Assembly (NCBI GenBank): GCA_017577615.1
Contig: PKRE01000013.1
Location: forward strand, 1 to 16,527
Length of the DNA stretch: 16,527 nucleotides
Direction of reading: 5' to 3'
Origin: Gammaproteobacteria bacterium
GTDB lineage: Bacteria > Pseudomonadota > Gammaproteobacteria > Steroidobacterales > Steroidobacteraceae
The notes under the pieces are model-generated. The model was not told the origin of the DNA and did no database searches. It was given only the letters and a program-made list of their open reading frames with translations. This document shows, one piece after another, positions 1 to 14,523 of the stretch. A program made the translations under genes and the position numbers. Each line of letters opens with the position of its first letter. Position 1 is the first letter of the stretch.

Positions 1-115
1 TCTCCGCCAGCACCTTCGTCAGCGCCGCCGTCAACGTCGTCTTACCATGGTCAACGTGACCAATCGTGCCTACGTTCACATGCGGCTTCGTGCGTTCAAA
101 CTTCTCTTTGGCCAC
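1..115 (-). CDS. tuf: Elongation factor Tu, N-terminal part (gene runs off the window at base 1)
   Basis: EF-Tu is the GTPase that delivers aminoacyl-tRNA to the ribosomal A site. Only the first 38 codons are present. They carry the conserved N-terminus (AKEKFERTKPHVNVGTIG) and the complete P-loop GHVDHGKT at residues 19-26. The start codon is GTG (115-113), preceded by the Shine-Dalgarno-like GAGAGGA; no ATG lies where the conserved N-terminus begins. The gene follows fusA by 143 bases, the usual str-operon order, so it is probably co-transcribed from the promoter before rpsL. A weak TTGAGC / TAAAGA pair with a 15-base spacer lies upstream (168-194) but is too poor to call a promoter. The other tuf end at 16399-16527 shows that the genome has a second copy in the same orientation. 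Confidence 0.97.
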   Translation of the reverse strand, partial: MAKEKFERTKPHVNVGTIGHVDHGKTTLTAALTKVLAE

Positions 116-221
116 AGCGGCGTCCTCTCAATTTTCAAACAGCGAACAGCGGACGATGCAGTTCGAATCTTTATGCAATTAGTGATCAGCTCAACATCTG
201 ACGCTCGGCGGCACGCGCTCG

Positions 222-241
222 GCCACGACGCCAGTCGTGGC
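222..241 (-). other. Hairpin in the fusA-tuf spacer
   Basis: A perfect 8-bp stem (GCCACGAC / GTCGTGGC on the transcript) with a 4-base loop lies soon after the fusA stop. No run of U follows, so it is not an intrinsic terminator. It may protect or help process the fusA-tuf mRNA; this is inference. Confidence 0.5.
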
Positions 242-258
242 GACCCGCGCTCCGCCGC

Positions 259-2349
259 TTACCCTTTCTTGGTGATCGTCGCGGCGACGTTTGCCGGCAC
301 CTCCATGTACTTCGCGAATTCCATCGTGTAAGTCGCGCGCCCCTGGCTCATCGAACGCATGGCGGTCGAGTACTGGAACATCTCCGCCAGGGGCACCTCG
401 GCCGTCACGACCTTGCCCGCGACAGAGTCTTCCATGCCGATGATCTGACCGCGACGTCGGTTCAAGTCGCCGACGATGTCGCCGTAGTATTCCTCCGGCG
501 TCACCACCTCCACTTTCATGATCGGCTCGAGGAGGACGGGCTGCGCCTTGGCCATGGCCTCCTTGAAGGCCATCGAGCCAGCGATTTTGAACGCCATCTC
601 ACTCGAGTCGACGTCATGATACGAACCGTCGAACAGCGTCACCTTGAAATCGACGACCGGATAGCCAGCGAGCACGCCGCTCTCCGCCGCCTCCCGGATG
701 CCCTTGTCGACTGCCGGGATATATTCCTTGGGGATGACACCACCGACGATCGCGTTGACGAATTCGTACCCCTTGCCGGGCTCTTGCGGCTCGAGCCGGA
801 TCCACACGTGACCGTACTGACCGCGACCGCCCGTCTGTCGAACGAACTTGCCCTCTTGCTCGACCACCGCGCGAATCGTCTCGCGGTACGCGACCTGGGG
901 CTTGCCGACATTCGCCTCGACCTTGAATTCGCGCTTCAAGCGGTCGACGATGATCTCCAGATGCAGCTCGCCCATGCCGGAAATGATCGTCTGGCCGGAT
1001 TCCGGGTCCGTCGACATACGGAACGACGGATCCTCCTTGGCCAGACGCTGCAGGGCCATGCCCATCTTCTCCTGGTCCGCCTTGGTCTTCGGCTCCACCG
1101 CGACCGAGATCACCGGCTCCGGAAAATCCATCTTCTCCAGCTGGATGATGTTCTCCGGATCGCACAACGTATCGCCCGTCACGACGTCCTTCAGACCCAC
1201 CGCCGCCGCGATATCACCCGCGCGCACTTCCTTGATCTCGTTACGCTCGCTGGCGTGAATCTGCAGCAGGCGCCCGATACGCTCCTTCTTGTCCTTTCCG
1301 GCGTTCGCCACGACGTCACCCGAGTTGAGCACGCCGGAGTACACCCGGAAAAAGGTCAGGTTGCCGACGAACGGGTCGTTCAGGATCTTGAACGCCAACG
1401 CCGAGAAAGGCTCATCGTCGCTCGCCTTGCGCGTTACCTCTGCGCCGTCCAGCGTGGTGCCTCGCACAGGTGGCATATCCACCGGCGAGGGCATGTACTC
1501 GATGATCGCATCCAGCAACGCCTGCACGCCCTTGTTCTTGAAGGCCGAGCCGCACAGACACAGGACGATCTCGTTGCGAATCGAGCGTTCGCGTAGGCCG
1601 CGTTTGATCTCCGCTTCGGTCAGCTCTTCGCCCTCGAGATACTTGTTCATCAGTTCTTCGTTGGCCTCGGCCGCGGCCTCGACGACCTTGGCGCGCCACT
1701 CCTCACATTGCTCGCGCAGCTCATCGCGAACGTCGCGATACTCGAAACGGGTACCCTGCGTGGCCGGATCCCACCAGATCTCCTTCATGCGCACGAGGTC
1801 GACCACACCTTCGAACGTATCCTCAGCACCGATCGGCAGCTGGATCGGAACCGGCACGCCGCGCAGGCGGGTCTTGATCTGGTCGATGCAGCGGAAGAAG
1901 TTGGCGCCCGCACGATCCATCTTGTTGACGAACGCGAGGCGCGGCACGTTGTACTTGTTCATCTGCCGCCAGACCGTTTCGGACTGCGGCTGAACGCCAG
2001 CGACGGCACAGAAGACGGCCACAGCAGAGTCGAGCACTCGCAGGCTGCGCTCCACTTCGATCGTGAAGTCCACGTGACCCGGCGTGTCGATGATGTTGAT
2101 GCGGTGCTGCGGAAACTTGCCTTCCATGCCTCTCCAGAAGCAAGTCGTCGCCGCGGACATGATCGTGATGCCCCGCTCTTGCTCCTGTTCCATGAAGTCC
2201 ATCACCGCCGAGCCTTCGTGTGTCTCGCCCAGCTTGTGCGACACACCTGTGTAGAACAGGATACGCTCGGTGGTCGTCGTCTTACCGGCGTCAATGTGCG
2301 CAGAGATACCGATGTTTCGGTAGCGCTCGATTGGGGTCGTACGGGGCAT
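259..2349 (-). CDS. fusA: Elongation factor G
   Basis: EF-G is the translational GTPase that moves tRNA and mRNA through the ribosome after peptide transfer and, with ribosome recycling factor, splits ribosomes. At 696 residues it has the family length. The G-domain motifs are all present: AHIDAGKT at 17-24, the switch I motif QERGITI near 57-63, DTPGH at 88-92, NKMD at 142-145 and a GSAF motif near 267. Domains II to V follow without a break, ending in the typical YSTAMRSMSQGRATYTMEF region. The ATG start is preceded by a modest GAGAG site. It lies 55 bases after rpsG and 143 bases before tuf. Nothing suggests a truncation or a fusidic-acid-protection paralogue; this is the housekeeping copy. 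Confidence 0.98.
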   Translation of the reverse strand: MPRTTPIERYRNIGISAHIDAGKTTTTERILFYTGVSHKLGETHEGSAVMDFMEQEQERGITIMSAATTCFWRGMEGKFPQHRINIIDTPGHVDFTIEVERSLRVLDSAVAVFCAVAGVQPQSETVWRQMNKYNVPRLAFVNKMDRAGANFFRCIDQIKTRLRGVPVPIQLPIGAEDTFEGVVDLVRMKEIWWDPATQGTRFEYRDVRDELREQCEEWRAKVVEAAAEANEELMNKYLEGEELTEAEIKRGLRERSIRNEIVLCLCGSAFKNKGVQALLDAIIEYMPSPVDMPPVRGTTLDGAEVTRKASDDEPFSALAFKILNDPFVGNLTFFRVYSGVLNSGDVVANAGKDKKERIGRLLQIHASERNEIKEVRAGDIAAAVGLKDVVTGDTLCDPENIIQLEKMDFPEPVISVAVEPKTKADQEKMGMALQRLAKEDPSFRMSTDPESGQTIISGMGELHLEIIVDRLKREFKVEANVGKPQVAYRETIRAVVEQEGKFVRQTGGRGQYGHVWIRLEPQEPGKGYEFVNAIVGGVIPKEYIPAVDKGIREAAESGVLAGYPVVDFKVTLFDGSYHDVDSSEMAFKIAGSMAFKEAMAKAQPVLLEPIMKVEVVTPEEYYGDIVGDLNRRRGQIIGMEDSVAGKVVTAEVPLAEMFQYSTAMRSMSQGRATYTMEFAKYMEVPANVAATITKKG

Positions 2350-2404
2350 GCGTTCTCTCGTTTACCGAAGGTCGCGGCCTCAACACGGCCGCCACCATTG
2401 ATTG

Positions 2405-2884
2405 TTACCAGCGATAATGCGCGAATGCCTTGTTTGCCTCGGCCATGCGGTGCGTGTCTTCACGCTTGCGTACGGCCGCGCCGCGATTCTCGGCAGCATC
2501 GAGCAACTCAGCTGCGAGACGGTGCGCCATTGATTTTTCCGATCGCGCCCGCGCAGCCTCGATGACCCAACGCATCGCGAGCGTTTGACGGCGGGCGGCA
2601 CGCACCTCGACCGGGACCTGATAGGTCGCACCACCCACTCGGCGGCTCTTGACCTCCACGCTCGGCTTGACGTTGTCGAGCGCAGCGGACAGCAGCTCGA
2701 TCGCCTGCTCCGGTGTCTTGCCGGTTTTCTCCGCAATACGATCGACCGCACCGTAGACGATCTTTTCGGCAAGGGATTTCTTGCCGCGTTCCATGACCAT
2801 GTTGACGAACTTCGCCAACAGTAGGCTGTTGAAACGTGGATCCGGAAGGATCGTGCGAATCGGGGCCGCTGCTCTACGAGACAT
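2405..2884 (-). CDS. rpsG: Small-subunit ribosomal protein S7 (uS7)
   Basis: S7 is a primary 16S rRNA-binding protein that starts assembly of the 30S head and lines the E site. The 159-residue product has the conserved N-terminus (SRRAAAPIRTILPDPRF), the MVMERGKKSLAEKI helix and the C-terminus AFAHYRW. In E. coli S7 is the translational repressor of the str operon and acts between rpsL and rpsG; the 94-base rpsL-rpsG spacer here is the place to look for such a site. The bases before the ATG (GACGGTATACCCAA) hold no good Shine-Dalgarno match, and the reading frame upstream closes at once with TGA, so no better start exists. Translation may depend on upstream rpsL translation. Confidence 0.98.
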   Translation of the reverse strand: MSRRAAAPIRTILPDPRFNSLLLAKFVNMVMERGKKSLAEKIVYGAVDRIAEKTGKTPEQAIELLSAALDNVKPSVEVKSRRVGGATYQVPVEVRAARRQTLAMRWVIEAARARSEKSMAHRLAAELLDAAENRGAAVRKREDTHRMAEANKAFAHYRW

Positions 2885-2932
2885 TTGGGTATACCGTCAT
2901 TCATGATTCGTGATCCGCGACCGAGAAGACAG

Positions 2933-2955
2933 GGCTCGCGGTCCGCTTGCGAGCC
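2933..2955 (-). other. Hairpin in the rpsL-rpsG spacer
   Basis: A 7-bp stem (GGCTCGC / GCGAGCC) with a 9-base loop sits midway between rpsL and rpsG. The following bases (CTGTCTTCTC) are only mildly U-rich, so termination is doubtful. The position matches where S7 feedback control acts in E. coli, but I cannot match it to a known S7 site. Confidence 0.4.
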
Positions 2956-2964
2956 ACCACTCCC

Positions 2965-2978
2965 GAGTCACGAGTCAC
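2965..2978. repeat. Tandem heptamer repeat after the rpsL stop codon
   Basis: GAGTCAC occurs twice in direct tandem (2965-2971 and 2972-2978), ending directly at the rpsL TAA. Similar 7-base-period repeats lie after the nusG and rplA stops. Confidence 0.6.
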
Positions 2979-3353
2979 TTACTTCTTGGGCCGTTTGGTG
3001 CCGTACTTGGATCGACCTTGCTTACGATCAGCAACGCCCGCACAGTCGAGCGTGCCGCGCACCGTGTGATAGCGCACACCGGGCAGATCCTTCACACGCC
3101 CACCGCGGATCAGCACAACCGAGTGCTCCTGCAGGTTGTGCCCCTCGCCACCAATGTAGCTGATGACCTCGAAGCCGTTCGTCAGCCGCACTTTTGCGAC
3201 CTTGCGCAGCGCCGAGTTCGGCTTCTTCGGCGTCGTCGTGTACACGCGCGTGCACACCCCCCGCTTCTGCGGGCACCCTTCAAGGGCCGGGACTTTCGTC
3301 TTGTACTTCGGCGGAGTCCGCGGTTTGCGAACGAGCTGACTGATAGTGGCCAT
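2979..3353 (-). CDS. rpsL: Small-subunit ribosomal protein S12 (uS12)
   Basis: S12 sits at the decoding centre of the 30S subunit and influences accuracy and streptomycin binding. The 124-residue product is full length. Lys43 (in TPKKPNSAL) and Lys88 (in RVKDLPGVRYH), where streptomycin-resistance changes occur in E. coli, are both the sensitive wild-type residue. Asp89, the site of beta-methylthiolation in E. coli, is also present. The ATG is preceded by AAGGAT. It is the first gene downstream of a strong promoter (3464-3492) and a two-hairpin leader, so it is probably the first cistron of an rpsL-rpsG-fusA-tuf transcript that also receives read-through from rpoC. Confidence 0.99.
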   Translation of the reverse strand: MATISQLVRKPRTPPKYKTKVPALEGCPQKRGVCTRVYTTTPKKPNSALRKVAKVRLTNGFEVISYIGGEGHNLQEHSVVLIRGGRVKDLPGVRYHTVRGTLDCAGVADRKQGRSKYGTKRPKK

Positions 3354-3375
3354 AAACGGTTGATCCTTGCAGAAA

Positions 3376-3405
3376 CACTAGGCCGCCAGGGACGGCGGCC
3401 TAGTG
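3376..3405 (-). promoter_or_regulatory. Strong leader hairpin before rpsL, possible attenuator
   Basis: The transcript has a perfect 12-bp stem (CACTAGGCCGCC / GGCGGCCTAGTG) with the 6-base loop GTCCCT, then TTTCTGC. It lies in the leader between the predicted transcription start and the rpsL ribosome-binding site. The stem is terminator-like but the U run is only three bases plus CU, so leaky attenuation or mRNA protection fits better than full termination. Confidence 0.6.
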
Positions 3406-3419
3406 AGGAAATCGCAGAA

Positions 3420-3449
3420 CGGCGGGCGAGTACGTTCGGGCGCCGGCCG
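3420..3449 (-). promoter_or_regulatory. First hairpin of the rpsL leader
   Basis: CGGCCGGCG pairs with CGCCCGCCG except for one central C-C mismatch, giving a 4+4-bp stem around a 12-base loop. It would form within about 10 bases of the predicted 5' end, before the stronger 12-bp hairpin downstream. Confidence 0.4.
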
Positions 3450-3463
3450 ATCAAAGGCGCGCG

Positions 3464-3492
3464 ATTTTAGGAATCGCTTTCGACGGTGTCAA
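3464..3492 (-). promoter_or_regulatory. Sigma-70 promoter for rpsL-rpsG-fusA-tuf
   Basis: On the minus strand there is a perfect -35 box TTGACA (3492-3487), a 17-base spacer and a -10 box TAAAAT (3469-3464), five of six matches to TATAAT. Transcription should start near 3452-3458, about 100 bases before the rpsL ATG. The bases just after the -10 (CGCGCGCC) form a GC-rich discriminator, typical of rRNA and ribosomal-protein promoters repressed by ppGpp and DksA in proteobacteria. It is the best promoter I can find in the window. Confidence 0.88.
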
Positions 3493-3588
3493 CCGCGCTC
3501 CTTGCCGCCGATGTGACGACATGCGGTCGACGCCACCGTCGACAGCCGAGGGATGGAGCTCCGACTGCCGACGGTGAGCGACAGCCTG

Positions 3589-7800
<4,212 letters not shown>

Positions 7801-7952
7801 TTCACTACCTGCTTTGGGGAAGCGATCACCGCTTGGTCGTCCGGCGCAAATTTAGAAACGCCAAAGCGTTCCGAACCTCGCCGCGCTCCCAACCATTCGC
7901 CCCGTCTCCTGAAATACAAACCGTCGTCCACCACTGCTCGGCATGCGAGCCG
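7801..7952 (-). other. rpoB-rpoC spacer
   Basis: The 152 bases hold no gene and no convincing promoter or terminator. Two short imperfect hairpins can be drawn on the transcript: GCTCG / CGAGC directly after the rpoB stop, and AACGC / GCGTT about halfway along. Neither has a U run. Continuous rpoBC transcription is expected. Confidence 0.5.
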
Positions 7953-12110
<4,158 letters not shown>

Positions 12111-12233
12111 CTGGGTCACCTATCTATTCGGGCCGCCGGGGATTCGAGGCAGCGACGAAAACCGGGAAGCAGATCGACATCGAACGCTGCCCTTCTGGAC
12201 ACGAACCTAAACGAAACGCGAAACGCCGAAAGC

Positions 12234-12257
12234 GACTGCGGAAATCCTCCCGCAGCC
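12234..12257 (-). other. Second hairpin in the rplL-rpoB spacer, followed by a U-rich stretch
   Basis: GGCTGCGG pairs with CCGCAGTC (8 bp with one G-U) around an 8-base loop. Downstream the transcript reads GCTTTCGGCGTTTCGCGTTTC, with three short U runs but no continuous tract. In E. coli the same spacer holds a partial terminator and an RNase III site, so this is a candidate for either role. Confidence 0.4.
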
Positions 12258-12311
12258 GCCTCAGATCCTTGCATGCTCCGACCGCGCTTCCCTGCACGGT
12301 CACCTGAGCGG

Positions 12312-12336
12312 GCGAGGACAGCTCAAGCGTCCTCGC
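12312..12336 (-). other. First hairpin in the rplL-rpoB spacer
   Basis: A perfect 8-bp stem (GCGAGGAC / GTCCTCGC) with a 9-base loop lies about 20 bases after the rplL stop. No U run follows, which favours mRNA processing or 3' protection of rplL over termination. Confidence 0.45.
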
Positions 12337-12357
12337 GAGATCCATCCGCTCGAACCC

Positions 12358-12747
12358 TCACTTGATCTCCGCGACGGCGCCTGCTTCTTCCAGCTTCTTC
12401 TTGATCGACTCGGCCTCCTCCTTGGAAACACCTTCCTTGACCGTCGACGGCACGCCCTCGACGAGGTCCTTCGCCTCCTTCAAGCCAAGACCGGTGATCT
12501 CACGGATGACCTTGATGACGCCGACCTTGTTCGAACCAAAGCTGGTCATCGTCACGGTGAATTCCGTCTTCTCCTCCGCCGCAGGGGCAGCAGCTGCGCC
12601 AGCTGCAGCGACGCCCGGCGCTGCGATCGCCACAGGGGCCGCGGCCGTCACGCCGAACTTCTCTTCCATCATCTTGACGAGATCCACGATCTCCAACACG
12701 GTCATGTTGCCGATCGCTTCGAGGATCTCTTCTTTCGTTGCAGCCAT
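12358..12747 (-). CDS. rplL: Large-subunit ribosomal protein L7/L12 (bL12)
   Basis: L7/L12 dimers form the flexible ribosomal stalk that recruits and stimulates the translational GTPases, including EF-G and EF-Tu encoded here. The 129-residue protein shows the three classic parts: an N-terminal dimerisation domain (1-33, EEILEAIGNMTVLEIVDLV), a long Ala/Pro-rich hinge (about 34-57) and the globular C-terminal domain (58-129) with the KVGVIKVIREITGLGLKEAK factor-binding surface. I chose the ATG at 12747 because GGAG lies eight bases upstream; a GTG at 12756 overlaps that site and the family starts at MA. It follows rplJ by 79 bases. L7/L12 is needed in several copies per ribosome, so stronger translation than rplJ is expected. 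Confidence 0.98.
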   Translation of the reverse strand: MAATKEEILEAIGNMTVLEIVDLVKMMEEKFGVTAAAPVAIAAPGVAAAGAAAAPAAEEKTEFTVTMTSFGSNKVGVIKVIREITGLGLKEAKDLVEGVPSTVKEGVSKEEAESIKKKLEEAGAVAEIK

Positions 12748-12826
12748 TGTCGTCACTCCAACCTTGTTACCTAACTTCAGAATCTCAAGCTTCGTAAGTC
12801 GAACTTCTGTCCGACATCGCCGGCCG

Positions 12827-13351
12827 TCAGCCAGCCTTCTGGTCTTTCACTGCAGCGATCGTGCGCACCAACTTCGCGTGTGGCTCCGCAACCGTGCGTA
12901 CGAACTTGCTGATCGGCGCCATAAGCACACCAGCCAGTTGGCTGAGCGCCTCCATACGCGTCGGCAAGCTCGCAATCTTGTCGATTTCCTTCGCAGGCAA
13001 AGCCGTGCCGCCGAGGGATACCACCTTCGGCACCAGCTTTTCGTGCTCCCTCGCGAAGTCCCTGACGAGACGCGCAGCGGCACCCGGATCATCCTTCGAG
13101 AAGGCAAGAAGCAGCGGCCCCTTAAGGCTGTCGCGCACGCACTCGAACTGAGTGCCCTCGATCGCCCGACGAGCCAGCGTGTTCTTCACCACTCGCAGAT
13201 AGACACCCGAGCTGCGAGCCTTCGAACGCAGACTCGTCATCTGCGTCACCGTCAGCCCGCGATACTCTGCAGCGACGACCGACTGCGCGTTCGTGGCGAC
13301 CGAATTGATCTCCGCGACCAGCGCCTTCTTGTCATCGAGTCTGAGCGCCAT
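12827..13351 (-). CDS. rplJ: Large-subunit ribosomal protein L10 (uL10)
   Basis: L10 anchors L7/L12 dimers to the 50S subunit and, as an L10-L12 complex, represses its own mRNA in E. coli. The 174-residue product starts MALRLDDKKALVAEI at an ATG with a perfect AGGAGG five bases upstream. The frame is open for another 90 codons upstream, but that stretch is unlike L10 and lies in the leader. The N-terminal rRNA-binding domain has the VVKNTLARRAIEGT motif. The C-terminal helix carries two similar segments (KFVRTVAEPH and KLVRTIAAVK), consistent with binding two L7/L12 dimers. A long leader precedes it, with a possible 20-codon upstream reading frame overlapping its start. Confidence 0.98.
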   Translation of the reverse strand: MALRLDDKKALVAEINSVATNAQSVVAAEYRGLTVTQMTSLRSKARSSGVYLRVVKNTLARRAIEGTQFECVRDSLKGPLLLAFSKDDPGAAARLVRDFAREHEKLVPKVVSLGGTALPAKEIDKIASLPTRMEALSQLAGVLMAPISKFVRTVAEPHAKLVRTIAAVKDQKAG

Positions 13352-13394
13352 GAATTCCTCCTGGCGTGAAGAGCCAAAACATACGGACACGCAT
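13332..13394 (-). CDS. Possible 20-codon upstream ORF overlapping the rplJ start
   Basis: An ATG at 13394-13392 lies nine bases after a perfect AGGAGG (13409-13404). It opens a frame reading MRVRMFWLFTPGGIHGAQTR that stops with TGA 20 bases inside rplJ, in the +1 frame relative to it. Ribosomes on it would pass over the rplJ ribosome-binding site, so it could couple or hinder rplJ translation. It resembles no known protein. The AGGAGG may instead be part of a folded L10 operator. Confidence 0.2.
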   Translation of the reverse strand: MRVRMFWLFTPGGIHGAQTR

Positions 13395-13441
13395 CCTGCA
13401 TGCCCTCCTAAGGCTGTAGGCTTCTGAACCATCGGCCGCCG

Positions 13442-13463
13442 CGACCGGAACACTTTCCGGTCG
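13442..13463 (-). promoter_or_regulatory. Stable hairpin in the rplJ leader
   Basis: A perfect 9-bp stem (CGACCGGAA / TTCCGGTCG) with loop AGTG lies about 90 bases before the rplJ start. No U run follows. It is the most stable single element in the part of the leader where L10 control is expected. Confidence 0.5.
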
Positions 13464-13734
13464 TCGCCCGTGGCCCGACACCCGAGCCCTCTTTGACGGC
13501 GCCCTTCAGCCGGATCCCATGTGCGGACGATGCCGCTCTTGAGCTCCGATTCGGGTAACACCATCTGCGCAGGCATTGCATTAAGGCCGTCGGCTACAGG
13601 CCGTAGGGGTAGGCAAAGCAACGATCCATGCTCTGCGCACCTACTGCCGCCACCTTTGGCCGCCTGCGGTCTTCGATGATGGTCGGTAGTGAGTCGTTAC
13701 CGACTCTCGACCGGCCCCACATCAATCTGATCCT

Positions 13735-13795
13735 GGCTGGAGACCGGCGACTGGAGACCGAAGCGAAGAAGAATAGGGTCTCCTCTGCTCCAGCC
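13735..13795 (-). other. Two-part hairpin built from repeated GGTCTCCAG units
   Basis: An outer 8-bp stem (GGCTGGAG / CTCCAGCC) encloses an inner 7-bp stem (GGAGACC / GGTCTCC) with an asymmetric internal loop. The arms include the direct repeat CTGGAGACCG (plus strand 13737-13746 and 13751-13760), so alternative pairings are possible. Confidence 0.45.
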
Positions 13796-13804
13796 TCCGT
13801 CTCC
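13777..13804. repeat. Degenerate GGAG repeat with about a 7-base period
   Basis: On the minus strand GGAGAC, GGAGGCT, GGAGCAGA and GGAGACC follow each other, so GGAG recurs every 6 to 8 bases. It starts about 20 bases after the rplA stop. Confidence 0.5.
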
Positions 13805-13818
13805 GGCCGCCAGCCTAC

Positions 13819-13839
13819 GCTCGCGCTTACAGCGCGAGC
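13819..13839 (-). other. Perfect palindrome overlapping the rplA stop codon
   Basis: GCTCGCGCT and AGCGCGAGC form a perfect 9-bp stem around a 3-base loop, with the TAA stop of rplA at the loop and the start of the 3' arm. No U run follows. It could protect the rplKA mRNA from 3' decay or mark a processing point; this is inference. Confidence 0.6.
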
Positions 13840-14522
13840 GACGCAATCTCCACCGGTATGCCCGGACCCATCGTGGAAGACACGGTGATCTTCCTGAGAT
13901 AAACACCCTTGGCGGTGGCGGGCTTTGCCTTCTGCAAATCCTGCAGCAAGGCAATCAGGTTCTCCTTGAGCTGCGAAATCTCGAAGTCCGCCTTGCCGAT
14001 CGTGCAGTGCACGACACCGCCTTTGTCAGAGCGATAGCGCACCTGACCAGCCTTTGCATTTCGAACCGCACTCACAACATCGGGCGTGACGGTTCCGACC
14101 TTCGGGTTGGGCATCAACCCGCGCGGCCCCAGAATTTGTCCCAGCTGACCGACGACACGCATCGCGTCCGGGCTGGCGATCACGACGTCAAAGTTCAGCT
14201 CACCGGCTTTCACCTTTTCCGCCAAATCCTCGAGACCGACGATATCCGCACCCGCTTCACGGGCAGCATCCTGATTCTTGCCGGAGGTGAACACGGCCAC
14301 GCGCACCGACTTGCCGATACCATGCGGCATGACCGTCGAGCCGCGCACCTGCTGATCCGACTTCGTCGGATCGATACCGAGATTCACGGCAACGTCGACG
14401 GACTCCCGGAACTTCGCCTTGGCGAGCTCTTTGACGAGCGCAAGCGCCTCGTCGATTGGGTATTGCTTGCCGGGCTGAACGCGGCTCGCCCACTCCCGCA
14501 CGCGCTTTGCTACTGCTGCCAT
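13827..14522 (-). CDS. rplA: Large-subunit ribosomal protein L1 (uL1)
   Basis: L1 binds 23S rRNA at the mobile L1 stalk that helps release deacylated tRNA, and in E. coli represses the rplK-rplA mRNA by binding its leader. The product has 231 residues (E. coli 234) with the L1 signature LGPRGLMPNPKVGTV at 131-145 and the conserved TMGPGIPVEI near the end. I start it at ATG 14522-14520; the frame is open upstream, but those extra residues lie inside rplK and are not L1-like. One base separates this ATG from the rplK stop (TGA-G-ATG), so translation is very probably coupled and control at the rplK start would also act on rplA. Its stop lies in a perfect palindrome. Confidence 0.98.
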   Translation of the reverse strand: MAAVAKRVREWASRVQPGKQYPIDEALALVKELAKAKFRESVDVAVNLGIDPTKSDQQVRGSTVMPHGIGKSVRVAVFTSGKNQDAAREAGADIVGLEDLAEKVKAGELNFDVVIASPDAMRVVGQLGQILGPRGLMPNPKVGTVTPDVVSAVRNAKAGQVRYRSDKGGVVHCTIGKADFEISQLKENLIALLQDLQKAKPATAKGVYLRKITVSSTMGPGIPVEIASLAL

Positions 14523-14523
14523 C

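Larger units (their letters stand above)
13352..13826 (-). promoter_or_regulatory. rplA-rplJ spacer and rplJ (L10) leader
   Basis: This 475-base stretch has no convincing gene. In transcript order it holds the end of a palindrome over the rplA stop, a purine-rich GGAG repeat block, a two-part hairpin (13735-13795), a GAGTCG-GTAA-CGACTC mini-hairpin near 13696-13711, a 9-bp hairpin (13442-13463), an AGGAGG (13404-13409), the weak hairpin GCAT-GCAGG-ATGC, and the rplJ AGGAGG. Its place and length fit the L10 leader known from many bacteria, where L10-L12 represses rplJL translation. I cannot match it base by base to that family, and I see no promoter better than three of six bases in its -10. 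Confidence 0.5.

Noticed and set aside
168..194. TTGAGC / TAAAGA promoter-like pair before tuf
   Set aside because: Spacer of only 15 bases and both boxes poor; read-through from fusA explains expression.
616..1596. 326-codon plus-strand frame opposite fusA
   Set aside because: Antisense shadow of fusA.
13366..13375. GGCTCTTCAC resembling a boxA antitermination motif in the rplJ leader
   Set aside because: Two mismatches to the core as I recall it, and no boxB-like or rRNA-type context.
13352..13621. 90-codon N-terminal extension of L10
   Set aside because: Not L10-like, lies in the leader, and the internal ATG has a perfect AGGAGG and the family N-terminus.
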